Shown here: in pieces, positions 33,717-44,913 of the stretch
How the letters are laid out: each line of letters opens with the position of its first letter
How positions within the stretch are numbered: position 1 is the stretch's first letter
Assembly (NCBI GenBank): GCA_946406115.1
Contig: OX291555.1
Coordinates: 15,146,001 to 15,210,000, forward strand
Direction of reading: 5' to 3'
Source of the DNA: Apoda limacodes
Lineage: Eukaryota > Arthropoda > Insecta > Lepidoptera > Limacodidae
DNA length: 64,000 nucleotides
Program-made: the position numbers and the translations under genes
The notes under the pieces: model-generated
What the model saw: only the letters and a program-made list of their open reading frames with translations
Told to the model about the DNA's origin: nothing
Databases searched by the model: none

Positions 33717-35116
33717 CACTTGATAAACATCATATAAACTGCCACATCCAAACCATATTTTGAATTCGTAACTGAAAGCGAGATGTGTCCAATTAAATTA
33801 CGGTAGAAGATTAATTAATCGTAAGCAAGGTTGATGGCCTATCGATTACACTATTGTCTTGTAGGTGCAACTAGATTTACGTGTTGTCTAACTAGTGATT
33901 GTAAGTATGTGCGTAATTTATGTTACTACGTTATTTAACTACGTAAATAGTATTTCGTAACAAATGTATATGGATCTCAATATGTATTTATTTGAGGTCT
34001 ATGCCTATGCTTTAAAGAGACCCATGGCATCGCTGGGTTGCAAAAGTTGATAATAGTAAGAGTTCATGAGTATTTTTTTTTTGTTTTTCTTTCGATTACA
34101 ACTACTTTTATTTACAATATTATTAATTGTTACGTGTTTCGTTATTTTCGTTTTCCGAAGAGATTCAATAGGAGATGGAATTCAAAACTGTAAACATATA
34201 AGTATATCTGATGTGTGTCTGCGTATATCAAATCATGAAAATTTATCTTTGCGTATTCCAAATCCATTTAAGTTTATCTGTCACTATTAATACCTTTTAA
34301 ATTTAATTCTTTAAAATTAAATCTTTTATAAAATATCTTTATATAAATAGGCTCTTTGAAAGCTCTTTTGAATCGTCAAATGTTATTATTGGTCTACTAC
34401 CAGCTTACAATGTTGTTTTCTACCGAGAGGAGTCGACAAGAAACTCGGAAGTTTTTTTTTATTTAAAATTTTTCTGTTTTATCTATAGTTGTTAATCTGA
34501 AAAATATTACTTTTTATAAATTTTCATCAATTGTATCATGGGAAAATGTATTTCTGCGCATTTAAAATGAAATGAAATGAATGAATGAAAATTTATTTCT
34601 GCCTTACATATTCAAAATCCAAATCAGCCCAGCCGTATGTAATATCAGGTTAGTACTTCATAGCTTCATACATGTATAAAAATAAAATAAAATAGCTCCA
34701 AAAACGTAACGGTATCCCACATTCCAAAGTTAAAAAGCTCGCGTGAGCTGTCAAGTTGAAGGCAACCTTCTTTGTTAGTTTGACAGCTCGTCGCTGAGGA
34801 TGGTAATTATACTCTGCTATAGAATTCGTTTAAACAGACTTTGTTTGAGAACGAACTGCTTAGAAAAGGATGTCATAACTCATTCAACATAAGCATAGAT
34901 TATTACGTAGGTATCCTACACCTTTGGCACTTCATACAAAAATCACGTCATTCGCTACTGCTAACACTTCAAAAAGAAATAACGTGTTTATATTAAACAT
35001 GCAAATGTGTTTGTGTTTTATACAAGTGGCAACAGGATCGTAATAGATGGGAGGGCGAGATCGACACTAGAGTGGCGGATCGTGGCCATATCAACTGCAC
35101 GAAATGCTATTGCTTA
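33717..35116. other. Noncoding stretch with a hairpin
   Basis: No gene. A near-perfect hairpin occurs at 34747-34793: GAGCTGTCAA, inner GAAGG/CCTTC, and TTGACAGCTC. A TTTGACAGCTCG word is also present at 19.28 kb. The 74-codon frame at 34.07-34.29 kb is low-complexity. Confidence 0.35.
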
Positions 35117-35800
35117 AGGTAGACTTTCGAGCCTCGCGGCCGAAGCGTCTGACGCGCCCGGTCAAGCAAGGCGACAGACGCACGTGTTAAACGCGCGCGG
35201 TCGACGGCCACATCGCTTTCATAGTGAGCGTCTATCACTCGCGTCAGACAACACGCGCCTGCGCGTCAATCGCTTCCAGACTGTTATTATCACTTGCAGT
35301 AGTGACGTTACTTGAAAAATGGCTGTATCAAATGAAGTATATCTGGAAATCCTTGAAGAAGAAGAGGAGGATGATGAGCTGTTATTGCTTTATTATGATA
35401 GCTTAAACAGAAAACCCATTCATCCGATGTGCAAAAGCAGAAATGACGAAGGATTTTTATTAAGAGACACTCTGACAGGAATCTGACGAGGAAATGTTTT
35501 TTTTTACTTATATCAAATGTAGGTTTCTGAGCAACCAAAATGAACAATTGCCCATCCTCTCGAAGAGAATAGTTCTTTCCAGGCATCTTGTCTCCGCGCG
35601 GCTCGCAACCATACAAGACACGTCTAGGAACAGTCGCGCGCGTCTAATGACTGACGCTACAGCCTTCGGCCGCGCGCGACCTTCACGCGGAGCTCGAAAG
35701 CGGCGTCATATATTTTCATATGATGACTATAGCCGCGCATGGCTGCGCACGTCAGACGCGCGCGTCGAACGCTTCGGCCGCGAGGCTCGAAAGTCTACCT
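35117..35800 (+). mobile_element. PIF/Harbinger-type DNA transposon, internally deleted
   Basis: Perfect terminal inverted repeats over at least 30 bp start AGGTAGACTTTCGAGCCTCG on the left and end CGAGGCTCGAAAGTCTACCT on the right. They are flanked by a TTA direct duplication (35114-35116 and 35801-35803), the target site of PIF/Harbinger elements. The interior is GC-rich and carries a decayed transposase start (next entry). At 684 bp it lacks the DDE domain and the Myb-like partner protein, so it is nonautonomous. The clean ends and duplication suggest relatively recent insertion. Confidence 0.85.
35319..35486 (+). pseudogene. Remnant of Harbinger transposase N-terminus
   Basis: A 55-codon frame starts at ATG 35319 inside the Harbinger-type element. 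It reads MAVSNEVYLEILEEEEEDDE, then a Leu run, YYDSLNRKPIHPM and SRNDEGF. An acidic stretch followed by RKPIHPM..SR.DEG is typical of the region ahead of the HTH and DDE domains in HARBI1-like transposases. The frame ends TLTGI and TGA at 35484-35486. A +1 shift would continue as ESDEEMFFFTYIKC, which again fits the family, so the stop results from a frameshift. The remainder of the transposase is deleted. Family assignment rests on the RKPIHPM block plus the element's TTA duplication. Confidence 0.65.
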
Positions 35801-36165
35801 TTAGTGAGGAACTCCAAAAATTTTAACGGAAGGGCCACACTGACTCCTCCACTTGGTCTCAGGGGCCAAGACCGAGCCCTTCGGTCTTAATACTTTGATT
35901 TTAAATGTTAATAAAATTGCAAACGAAATCACGACTTCTACCTATTAAAATTAGAAATCCTTTTAACTCTGACATAGAGATCCTTTCTCCAGAACTGCAA
36001 TTAAAAATAATCGATTTGCAGTGAAGATACATTTTTAAAGGAAAATATTTGAAGTCATCATTGCTGGAATTTTATAAGAGTCTTCTGCTCTCAGAATTTT
36101 AAGAGTTGCATAAAAGGGTGGGTAGAGCTGCTGGCGTAATTCATTAATTACCAGCTATCCCTTTA
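35801..36165. other. Noncoding stretch
   Basis: Unassigned after the Harbinger right-hand duplication. One small patch, CCTCCACTTGGTCTCAGGGG, is GC-rich. Confidence 0.4.
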
Positions 36166-36593
36166 ATATTATAAATGGAAAGGTTTGGATGTTTTATTGT
36201 TTGTTACTCAATCACGCACTAACCACTGGATGGGTCGGGAACCGCTGAACCTATTTAGATGAAATTAGGTATGAAGATACTTTAAGTCCCGGGGAAAGAC
36301 ATAGGCTATTTTTCATCCCGGAAAATTCAAAAGTGCCCGCGGGAATAACTATAATGTTTGTAACTCAATTCTGCCGCAAAGCAGCATCCAATTGAGCTGA
36401 AGTTTGTACAGAGATAGTTGAAGATAGAAGACGGAGTCAGCAAAAAGAACAAAGTTTCTACGGAAGTAACTAAAACCGAATTCCACGTCAAGTTTGAGTT
36501 GGTTTTTTTTCTATTATTGAGGAGTTGCCGTAGAAATCCTACACCGATAACCGAATTTAGGGCGGACGGAACCGCGGGCAAAAAAATTACTAG
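36166..36593 (+). mobile_element. Helitron-like element, diverged longer form
   Basis: The 5' side has TTTAATATTATAAATGG and TTGTTTGTTACTCAATCACG; the middle has CCCGCGGGAATAACTATAAT and GTTTGTACAGAGATAGTTGA; the 3' end has CGATAACCGAATTTAGGGCG, AACCGCGGGCAAA and CTAG followed by T. It is about 430 bp, longer than the 27.3-kb copy, with an extra TCAATTCTGCCGCAAAG segment. Open frames here are incidental. Confidence 0.55.
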
Positions 36594-36900
36594 TTTTTTT
36601 CATACATAGTAACTCATATTTTCATTTTTAATTTCATTGCATTTAAGACCATAAAAATATAAATAAATTTAAATTTAAACGAAAAGAAAGTGAAACACTT
36701 CAATTGAATAGCCTTGGAGAACAGATGGTATCATAGTTATTTATATCAGTCACAAATGTCTGCCCGGGTGGCCTAGACTAGAAGTTTAAATTTAAAATAT
36801 CTTATGTTAGTCATAAGAGATATCTAGTAACGAACTTATAGGAACCCAGACTATAGTAATGCACGCGAATTTGGGATAACATCTTGTTTATGCGAAGCTT

Positions 36901-37516
36901 AGGGGCCATCCATTAATCACGGGAAGTTTTTTTACTATTTTTTACGAGTTGGACTCACGCACCGAGGGTTCCGTACCTACTACCATTTACGTACTTTACA
37001 AACACAAACAAAAAATATGTTTTTTTTTTAATTTTTATATTTGAGTTAATTACGATTTATGACGTATTAAAAAAAAACAACTTGCTAGATCTCGTTCAAA
37101 CCAATTTTCGGTGGATGTTTGCATGGTAATGTACATCATATATTTTTTTAGTTTTATCATTCTCTTATTTTAGAAGTTACAGGGGGGGGGACACTAATTT
37201 TACCACTTTGGAAGAGTCTCTCGCGCAAACTATTCAGTTTAGAAAAAAAAGATATTAGAAACCTCAATATCATTATATACATAAAAAAAATTTGAGTTTC
37301 AGTTTTAAGTATGGGGAACCCCCAAAATTTATTGTTTTTCTATTTTTGTGTGAAAATCTTAATGCGGTTCACAGAATACATCTACTCACTAAGTTTCAAT
37401 AGTATAGTTCTTAAAGTGTCGGAAAAAAGTGGCTGTGACATACGGACGGACAGACAGACAGACATGACGAATTTATAAGGGTTCCGTTTTTTGCCATTTG
37501 GATACGGAACCCTTAA
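36901..37516. mobile_element. GGAACCCT-family element with 3' hairpin, preceded by a GGGGCCATCC fragment
   Basis: AGGGGCCATCCATTAATCAC at 36901 is a motif seen at the ends of some insect DNA transposons. From 36965 AGGGTTCCGTACC starts the GGAACCCT family. Near the end, AAGGGTTCCGTTTTTTGCC followed by GGATACGGAACCCTT (37475-37515) forms a strong terminal hairpin, and tandem GGACGGACAGACAGACAGA precedes it. It is about 550 bp and noncoding. Confidence 0.55.
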
Positions 37517-38250
37517 AATTCATATAAATCAAATAATGTGGGAAAAAAGGACTGCCATATTGGATTGGACTGATAAAAGATTTGAATTCAAGACCCTCAA
37601 ATTGAGGAATTTTAAGAAGGAGTGGTGTCTTTTTTTGTAAATTTTTTGAAATTCATTTAGTTAGTGTGTTTTGATGTGTATATTTTAGCAACGTTTTATG
37701 AAAACCTGTTAAGAATTGTGCAGCGATGGCTCATGAATAGTGAATTATAAAGAAATAAGCAGGACTCGACGCGCAATTTCTGAAGGATCCACAATCTAAG
37801 ACCAAATCTCCCGCCCTATCTTGCGATATGAAAACGAGGACGCGCGATGACGTTGCGATACAAGATAATTGGCATTGACTCTGGCAAATGCATAAATGGT
37901 CTGCTAAGACCGTGTACGCCGATGATAATATTATAAGAAAAAACCTCCTCAAAAACGCAACAAAACTTAATTTTATCGAAATCAAAATTTTTTTGAAGTG
38001 AGATTTCTTTAGCGGCGTTGTGCACTTTTTTTGGTGTGGATTAAAAATGTTAACTCGCGTCAGGTCACGTGTCCTGATCGAAAATTCATAGATAATTCGT
38101 AAGACGGTACTCGCGTCAGATTTATTTACATTAGGTTTGTGATGGGTATAAAATGATAAACTCGCGTCAGACTGAACGTCAGACGGAAACCATAAAGCCA
38201 CGCCATAAAAATTCGCAAGACGGAAACCATAAAGCCACGCAATATTTTTA
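37517..38250. other. Noncoding stretch with short tandem and interspersed repeats
   Basis: CTCGCGTCAG occurs three times (about 38052, 38110, 38161). AGACGGAAACCATAAAGCC is tandemly duplicated with a 37-bp period at 38181-38241. The long minus frames here (156 and 163 codons) run through these repeats and carry no domain. Confidence 0.4.
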
Positions 38251-38259
38251 GTATTTGGC

Positions 38260-38711
38260 GATTATGAGTAGTACAGGGAGGTTGGATATGGGATTTTAAT
38301 TCTTTGACATATTGAGATGTCAAATATACTACGTCAAAAAGTAAATCTTTCCTCTTTATAATATTAGTATAGATGATAGGTTGTGTCAAAGAAAATAGTC
38401 GAAAGTTAGAGGAGTTAGAGACGTGTGATAGGATAGAGAGCCAGTTCCTTAGTAGTAGTGACATAGTAATATATTCACTACGTTTAATAATATAGCTTAT
38501 TACATTATTGAGAAATATAGGTAGGATATTGCTCAAAAATATACAATGGATCAAGACATGTCTTGTGTCATATTTGAGTGCTAGGCGCGAATTGTGTGTT
38601 ACATTGGTTCTGTACAATTAAATATGACGTATGAGTTGTCTTGTAACATATTTGAATGTAAAGGTTTTCACTTCTGCCGGCACTCCCGGAGTGCAACCCG
38701 TTTTTTTTTTA
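38260..38711. repeat. Dispersed repeat Y, copy 2, split by a small RTE tail
   Basis: Homologous to 32.67-32.96 kb (TTGAGATGTCAAATATACTACG, GACATGTCTTGTGTCATATT, GCGCGAATTGTGTGTTA, GGTTCTGTACAATTAAATATG, CACTTCTGCCGG). TTTCCTCTTTATAATATTAG TATAGAT at about 38348-38373 is the usual end of an RTE-type insertion, and about 170 bp of unshared DNA follows before the homology resumes. Confidence 0.55.
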
Positions 38712-38832
38712 AATGAAGCGAAATTTGAATCAGGACAGTGTTTTTTAAAACTGAGCTCATTTATGGGATATAAATTGCTATATATAAGTACTAGGTTATA
38801 AAACTAAAGGTATTCTGGAAAAAAAAACTTAC

Positions 38833-38899
38833 CTGAACAACTCGAAAGAACAGCTAGCACGAAGAAAGCAGTACAAAGTAATAACCTCCTTAACTCCAT
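38833..38899 (-). CDS. First coding exon: signal peptide of an unidentified secreted or membrane protein
   Basis: On the minus strand an ATG at 38899 opens 22 codons reading MELRRLLLCTAFFVLAVL then SSCS. This is a textbook signal peptide: Glu/Arg n-region (MELRR), a hydrophobic core of about 13 residues and small polar residues near a likely cleavage site. The coding sequence runs straight into a consensus donor (TCAG followed by GTAAGT, 38832-38827), leaving phase 1. A TATA box and initiator lie 157-186 bases upstream of the ATG with no repeat in between. The rest of the gene should lie at lower coordinates on the minus strand; I found no convincing second exon, so the first intron is long or the next exons are short. 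The protein family cannot be named from a signal peptide. Confidence 0.6.
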
Positions 38900-39056
38900 A
38901 GTGTCACAATTATTTTTCAGTCAACACTCAAAAAAAGAACAAGACACTAATCAAGTACAGGCACTTTTTTTTAAACAAAAATGTTTTCTCTATAAGCACT
39001 AGCGACACATCACTAAAGGCACATATTTTTCTTCAACCAGGCACTTTTCAGTCAGT
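38900..39056 (-). other. Probable 5' untranslated region of the signal-peptide gene
   Basis: 157 bases lie between the predicted start site (39056) and the ATG, assuming no intron. The segment is unique in the window and T-rich on the sense strand. Confidence 0.4.
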
Positions 39057-39084
39057 GATCTGTAAAATTAAACATTTATTTATA
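39050..39084 (-). promoter_or_regulatory. Core promoter: TATA box plus initiator
   Basis: Minus-strand TATAAATA occupies 39084-39077. An initiator-like TCACTG has its A at 39056, 28 bases from the first T of the TATA box, the expected spacing. It points to the signal-peptide exon. Confidence 0.45.
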
Positions 39085-40264
39085 AGTAAGTGCAATAGCA
39101 TGTTAAATATATTTTGTTCAGCAATAATAAAATCATTTGAATTTTAATATTCAAAGTTAAATTTTTAACTGTCGGGCAAATAAGTTGAGCTATGACCTTG
39201 AAAATGTACCTAGTGTACAATTTCTAGGCAGGTATGGTCTCAAAAGGATTTAAATTTATTCGAAGTAGGTATCATTAAAGCTAAATCAGCATTCTATAAT
39301 TAATTAATAGATTTTTTTTACTCTGCAAAAGAAATAGTGCTTATAATGTCTTATAAAAATATACCTATATACGTTCCGGTTATAACATTTTACTGTGCAT
39401 TTTGTATCAGTAATGAAATAAAACCTGTCTGTCTACTTACGTTCTTATCAACATACGAAGTAAGTATATGCATTTTTTTTATAAAGATTTTGTTACCTAA
39501 CTTATTTAAGTATACCAGAATTGATTAATTTAATATTTTTGAATCCACTTCTAAAATTAGATGCATTTGTTTTGTTCAAGTTAATTAGACAGTTACAAAA
39601 CGAATACACTTTATCCAGCGCTCAGATAAAACCACAAGTATTTTGTTACTTACATAATAAAATACATCTGGTTTAATCCATAATCCGCTTACATCTATCA
39701 AAAAACGAACATTAACCTATTTCTATCTCTTTCCGACTCATGCCGAAAATAATCGTCTCTGTCGTTCAAGTTAACAGTTTATTGTGCACAGATAAAAAAG
39801 AAAAGTAAAACCAGCCAGCGTTAAATTTTCTTGCACCACCGCCGCTGCGTGCCGTAACAATAAAAAGAAATTTAATAACGTGCTGTAAGGAATATAATTT
39901 TTCAGTCTATGTATTTTATTTGGCCATTTGCAACGTGCGCTGTTTTGTCCATATTTGTTGGCTGTGGTACCCACTGTTATATTTAGTTTTGTCACTGCTT
40001 AGAAGTTGCATCAGTATGTATGCAGATAATATATATTTATCTGATTTTCTTATTCCAACATAACATCCGAACGCCTCAACTGAATTACATGTGTGGAATC
40101 TTTACATTACCCGTAGTTTCTTAAAAACCATGAGATATAGTACTCTTTGTATTGTTTAGTGTGAACTTGAAGATATTGAGTATAAAGTATATTCAATAGT
40201 ATATGCTGAACAATGCACCTATATGGTAGTATTAAATGACCCAGCCAAATAAATTCTATTATAC
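39085..40264. other. Upstream noncoding DNA
   Basis: AT-rich, no repeat family recognised. Frames of 63 and 74 codons are not supported. It would include upstream regulatory DNA if the 38.9-kb promoter is real. Confidence 0.35.
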
Positions 40265-40530
40265 TCAGAGTTGCTCAATGAGCTATGGAGATGCTTGGTC
40301 TTTTTCTTCTTCGTTCTTGGTATTCGTTATCTAACTCTCGCCGATCCGATAGGCTTTCGAGTGGCAGCCACAAATAGGAAGACACAGCGTTTGTTGACCT
40401 CCTATCGGGTGGACATTGGATTGGTTAGAGCCGCAGGACGCCGATGGAAGCGAGCGGCTCGGAACCGACCATTATGAAGACATATGGGGGAGGCCTACGT
40501 TCAGCAGTGGACGTCTTCCGGATAAAACGA
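40265..40530 (+). pseudogene. RTE-like LINE C-terminal remnant
   Basis: The plus strand reads VRAAGRRWKRAARNRPL, a stop, then (frame kept) RHMGEAYVQQWTSSG. The RW.R.A..R..W...GEAYVQQW order is the conserved C-terminal end of many RTE-clade LINE proteins in insects. Upstream the frame is scrambled (a GRPP.RWTDDL-like block is recognisable only across frameshifts). No reverse transcriptase core is present. This is a 5'-truncated dead copy. Confidence 0.65.
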
Positions 40531-41257
40531 CGACGCACAATATAAATGAGTACAATAGCTAAATTAATAATTGTGCTTGTAACAAATCCACTATTATATG
40601 AGTCAAAATAAAGATATTGTAGTAGCATAATAACACTTACGGCCTGGACTAGGTCATGATGTCATATCAGACAATCGAGGCCAGCCAGCCTAATGATCCA
40701 TAACAAAAAAATTAAGCCGATTCCCGAGTCACTTTAATATAGATTCGAGCAAATCATAATGTTCATTACCTACAAGCGGCCCCACGCAACTTTGTTCTCG
40801 ACATCTTTGTATTGATTAGTAACCGATTTCAGCGGTATAATGTTGTTATATATACCTATTATCCAACTAACTGACCATATATATCCATATTCTGCCCTTT
40901 CAGTTGCTTCCAACCCCCGTTGCTGTACTACGTTTTCGGCTAGGGTTCTTTCTTTTCTTTCTTTATTTTGGCTCAGCTCCTAGGGGCGTAGCGTGATTGG
41001 AATAGCCTATAATCTTCCTCGAAAATTTGGCTATCAAATGCAAAAATTTTTTAAAATGCGACAGGGAAGCCCAGAGATTAGCGTATTTAAACAAAAAAAC
41101 GAACTTTAGCTTTATTATCGTATATAAGTATAAATACTAGTGACTCGTTGACTTCTCTTCCGCTTCAAATATTTGAAGAAAATTTTTACCAACTTCTTGT
41201 CATCGGATCGTGCTAAAATTTTTAATCGCACTCAGAGATTACTTGACTGCTAGTATA
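40531..41257. other. Noncoding stretch with a short exon-like repeat
   Basis: On the minus strand, 40643-40690 contains GGCTGGCTGGCCTCGATTG ending at GCC followed by GTAAGT, which looks like a small spliced exon; I suspect a dispersed repeat instead. Nothing else is recognised. Confidence 0.3.
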
Positions 41258-41532
41258 TCCTACTAATATTATAAATGTGAAACTTTGTTTTGATGGATGT
41301 TTGTTACTCAATCACGCTTCAACCACTGGACGGTTTGGGATGAAACTTGGCATACTTATAGGTTAGGTCCTTTTTATCCCGAAATTCCCGCGGGAATACC
41401 TATAACCGAGCTTAATCGAACTATAGCTACAGCTACAGTTTGATATAGCAAATTTCATTAATGTAATTAAGGAGTGAATCACTGTCGCCGATAACCGAAT
41501 TTAGGGCGGACAGAGCCGCTGGCAAAGTCTAT
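41258..41532 (+). mobile_element. Helitron-like nonautonomous element, near full-length
   Basis: Starts TCCTACTAATATTATAAATG, contains ACTCAATCACGCTTCAACC and CCCGCGGGAATACCTATAAC, and ends GAGCCGCTGGCAAAGTCTAT (CTAT for the usual CTAG). About 275 bp with a single 3' end. Confidence 0.65.
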
Positions 41533-43310
41533 TATTATATAATCTTATCTCTGACGTGACATTGCAATACAAAAGACGTTGTTCTTCTGCATCAAATTTT
41601 AAGCCATTTTCATTCGATTTGTGGCTTAACTTTTCTAATAAGTAGTCACCAAGTATTTAATAAATGCCATTTCTTTGCACAACTGTTTTCTTTCTGTCAA
41701 TCCATCGTTCATCGTGCCGTATCTCCGATACGTGACTATGTGTCAGCGTGTCTCTGACAGTTCGTAATAGTTGACCCATTCTCCCTATCTATTATATAGT
41801 CTCTAATATGGTTACAGACCAGAAGTCTGTCTGTCTGATAAAGCTTGTAAAGTTCAAAGTACTCAAACAACTAATCTTTTTCGCGTAAGCTTTTGCTATG
41901 TTGTTATTGAATTGTAATATCATATTTGTTGTCAGCTGTTTCACATAAGTACAACAATTAATTTTTCAGAATTTTACTGCTGGACACGGGCTTCTTTCGG
42001 TTTCTAAAACTAGTTGATCTGTGCAGCTTATTTGCAGCAATTTCTGTCAGCCGTCGCCAAGACTTTAGTCAATCTAGTAGAAGACCTTGTCTAACAGCGT
42101 TTTCGTAATCTTCACTCCACTCTAGAATCTTCCTTTACCATAAAAACTACTAAACTACGAGCTACGTGGCCTGCCCATTGCGACTCCAGTTTACTAAATC
42201 ATAAAATTATATCAGTCTTTCTAGTTATACGGAGTCTTTCAGTTCAAGTCTTGCCCCATAGGAGTTATTTAGCACAGTTTTTTCTTTGGCCCACTGGGCT
42301 GGCTGAGTGGCTTTAAGCCTGTGTGTGAGACCAATAAAATTGAACCACTATAAATCATACAAAAGCAGGTATTTATTATTTCAACTCCATTAATTTTTTT
42401 AATTATAAAGTTTGATTTATCATTACATTCTTAATTTTGAATAAGTACCTAAAGTCCGTAAAATTAAAAACAAAACTGTGACTTGTAAAATAGTTAAGTT
42501 ATCAATGAAGGGATAGTATTACTGTGTTCGAAAATTCAAATAAGTTGACAAATCTAATAAGTGAGTAATATTAATACTTTTTAAAATAAAATTTTAAACA
42601 ATGATAGAAGTAGAAATAATCAAACTGAGCAATGGTTTTTTACTTCAATGTACACGATGTTTTATTTTAAATTGATCGTGCTATTATTACGACATGCCAG
42701 ATACATTTCAAGTAGTAGATATGTAGGTACAACTATGGTTAGTACTTTATACCAATCAAATGTAGGAAGTTGGTGCTTATCTTACAAAGTGGTTATAAAT
42801 AAACCTAATAGGGATAGTTATTTATTAGTTCAGCCCGGTTCCTTCCTCCCTTTGATCTCAGGAAATCAGCAGTAAGGATTTTAAATAAAGAGGGTTTTGA
42901 ACACTTTTGAAGGAATTCATTAAAGTTTTTACCGGAATTATTTGAATGACATTTTTGACACTTAAAAAAGTAATTTGTTGCTTTATATTTACTATGAAAA
43001 ATCTTTTTTTTTTTCATATTATAAAATTTTATTATATCTTATCATTGAAGTTGACTTAGATGACCTGACAAAAATCTTTAAATATATAAAAAAATACTGT
43101 ATGTACTCGTTTCAATCTTTGTGTGTGGGGTTTTTTATATGTGTGTTTATCTTGACCCTCCCCATAAAGAATCGTCTTCAATTTTTTTTTCTAACATTTT
43201 TTTCTTACTGTTCTATCTACTTAATAACAAATAGGTACCTATCTCTCCAAATAGAAGAAACTAAAATCTAGGAGAAGGCAGGGTACACTATTAATTACAC
43301 AATAACCATC
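41533..43310. other. Noncoding stretch
   Basis: No gene identified. A strong plus-strand acceptor-like site (CCTTCCTCCCTTTGATCTCAG, about 42840-42860) is followed by only 15 open codons (KSAVRILNKEGFEHF, stop). A minus frame with paired cysteines (42.8-43.0 kb) fits no finger pattern. Confidence 0.35.
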
Positions 43311-43432
43311 TCTTGCCTAGTTCGTAGTGTGTCCAGCTGCTGTGCAGAGGGTGTGGGTTCGGTTCCCGCACTGGACAAACATTTATGTCATAATATAGAC
43401 AGTTGTGTTCGTCTTGAGCGTATTTATATATG
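43311..43432 (+). mobile_element. tRNA-derived SINE, truncated
   Basis: Has the GTGTGGGTTCGGTTCCCGC B box and ACAAACATTTATG...TTCGTCTTGAGCG body start of the 4.8-kb family; the body is cut short by the RTE-like repeat that begins at 43433. Confidence 0.55.
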
Positions 43433-43990
43433 ACTAGCTGCTGCCCGCGACGTCGTCTGCGTAAACGCTATACTATAACATCACTTTTTGTGAACGAAAC
43501 CATAGCGCGATCTAATTCGACGCCAACGCCATCTAGTTAGCAAGTAGGAAACATTTTTATATGGTGAAAAATTATAACACATGTAAGTTATGACTTTACA
43601 CGATTTTTTAACATAAAATAAATGGCTATGTGTGTGTAGAATAATTAATAATTAAGGAGCAAGTCAAATATGCGTCGTTAGATTACACGTTGTTACAGAA
43701 TGCGTTGAAGAAATAAAGGTTCACTGTTCGTTCCCCGTAGGTGATAGTGTGATAATATGTAGCCTATATGTTGACCCGACTTCTTAATAATATTCGTGCC
43801 AAATTTTAAGTAAATCCATGCAGTACTTTTTGAGTTTATCCCGAACATACATACAGACAAACAGACAAAGAGTCTAAAAACTATACTTTTGGCCTCGGTA
43901 TCGATTGTAGATCACACCCCAAGTATTCTTTTAAAAAAATATTCAATGTACAGTTTTGTCTTTCCTACCATTTTATTATATGTATAGATA
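43433..43990 (+). repeat. RTE-like 3' repeat, copy facing 48.4 kb
   Basis: Begins ACTAGCTGCTGCCCGCGACG with ACGCTATACTATAACATCAC and GCCAACGCCATCTAGTTAG. It ends with CAGACAAACAGACAAAGAG, a GGCCTCGGTATCGATTG segment and TACCATTTTATTATATGTA. The same ordered segments are found reversed at 48.41-48.79 kb at very high identity. No coding sequence. Confidence 0.65.
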
Positions 43991-44394
43991 TGTATGTTTT
44001 GACAATCTTACAATCAGATGTATTCGGTTCAAAATGACGGACACGTGAACGGTCTGGGGAAGATATATTACATTAATAGGATTTTATAAGTGCAATCCAT
44101 GTTGTGGAATAACCGGTATGCGGATTATAAAAATAGAATCCAAAAAACTCTACACTTAGTGACGTCGCACGAGAACAATTGATTGTAGAGAATAACTGAT
44201 AATGAAGTGTCCCGAAAACTGCATAATATAAGATGTCAATGGCAGACAGAATTAAAAAAATCAAAGATCAAAAACAGTAGAAGTGGCCATGATACAAAAC
44301 TAAATTGCCATAACTTTCGCGTCATCTATAGCTCTAGTGTGTAAATATCCTTGCGATAGTGTGTTGGCTTTTCGCAAGATATTTATTGCAGAAA
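43991..44394. other. Noncoding stretch
   Basis: No gene or repeat recognised. Confidence 0.35.
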
Positions 44395-44483
44395 TATATT
44401 GCAAAATTATTCGATATGTAAACGGTATTGCAAGAAATTCGTGCAAGACTTCCGCGTGCTCTTGCAGGTGGAAACGCGGCCTA
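44395..44483. repeat. Possible DNA-element end (GGAAACGCGGCCTAA)
   Basis: Repeated TTGCAAG-type words end in CAGGTGGAAACGCGGCCTAA, resembling an inverted terminus (TTAGGCCGCGTTTCCAC) of short insect DNA elements. The opposite end was not found. Confidence 0.3.
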
Positions 44484-44913
44484 ACAACAACTTCACCTAC
44501 TACAATTTTCTATTTTGGTACATCTGATCTGATAATAATGACAGATCTTTATTAAATCAAAGAACAATGCTAGATAATTACGGAAATGATATCAGTTTTT
44601 ATTATTTATTAGTTGTAAACATTTACAATCAGTGTTTCCGTAGTGTCAATGTAATAATCTGTGTTGCAGGAACCTAGTAATCTATATGGAATTTTATAAA
44701 AATACAGATGTAAAATAAGCGATTGATTAACAGATTGAATAACATTGTAACACCGTTTATCTGCATTTGTTTGTTTGTATTGTTTGCTAACACATACCTA
44801 GTTAATGACAGTTTTGATCTGTAACTACTTACAAACGTCGTACTTGATCCATTGTGATGTTTTTAAGATGTGCCAAGTTTTTGTAGATGTAGACGAACTA
44901 TGATTATACCTAT

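Noticed and set aside
37731..38617. Minus-strand frames of 156 and 163 codons
   Set aside because: They run through short tandem repeats and dispersed repeat Y, overlap each other in different frames and lack any recognisable domain.
40643..40710. Small minus-strand exon with acceptor-like TAG and a GTAAGT donor
   Set aside because: The GGCTGGCTGGCCTCGATTG segment reads like a dispersed lepidopteran repeat and has no long open frame.
42805..43017. Minus frame with CQKC and later Cys residues, like a zinc finger
   Set aside because: Spacing of Cys and His fits no finger class, and flanking sequence is low-complexity.
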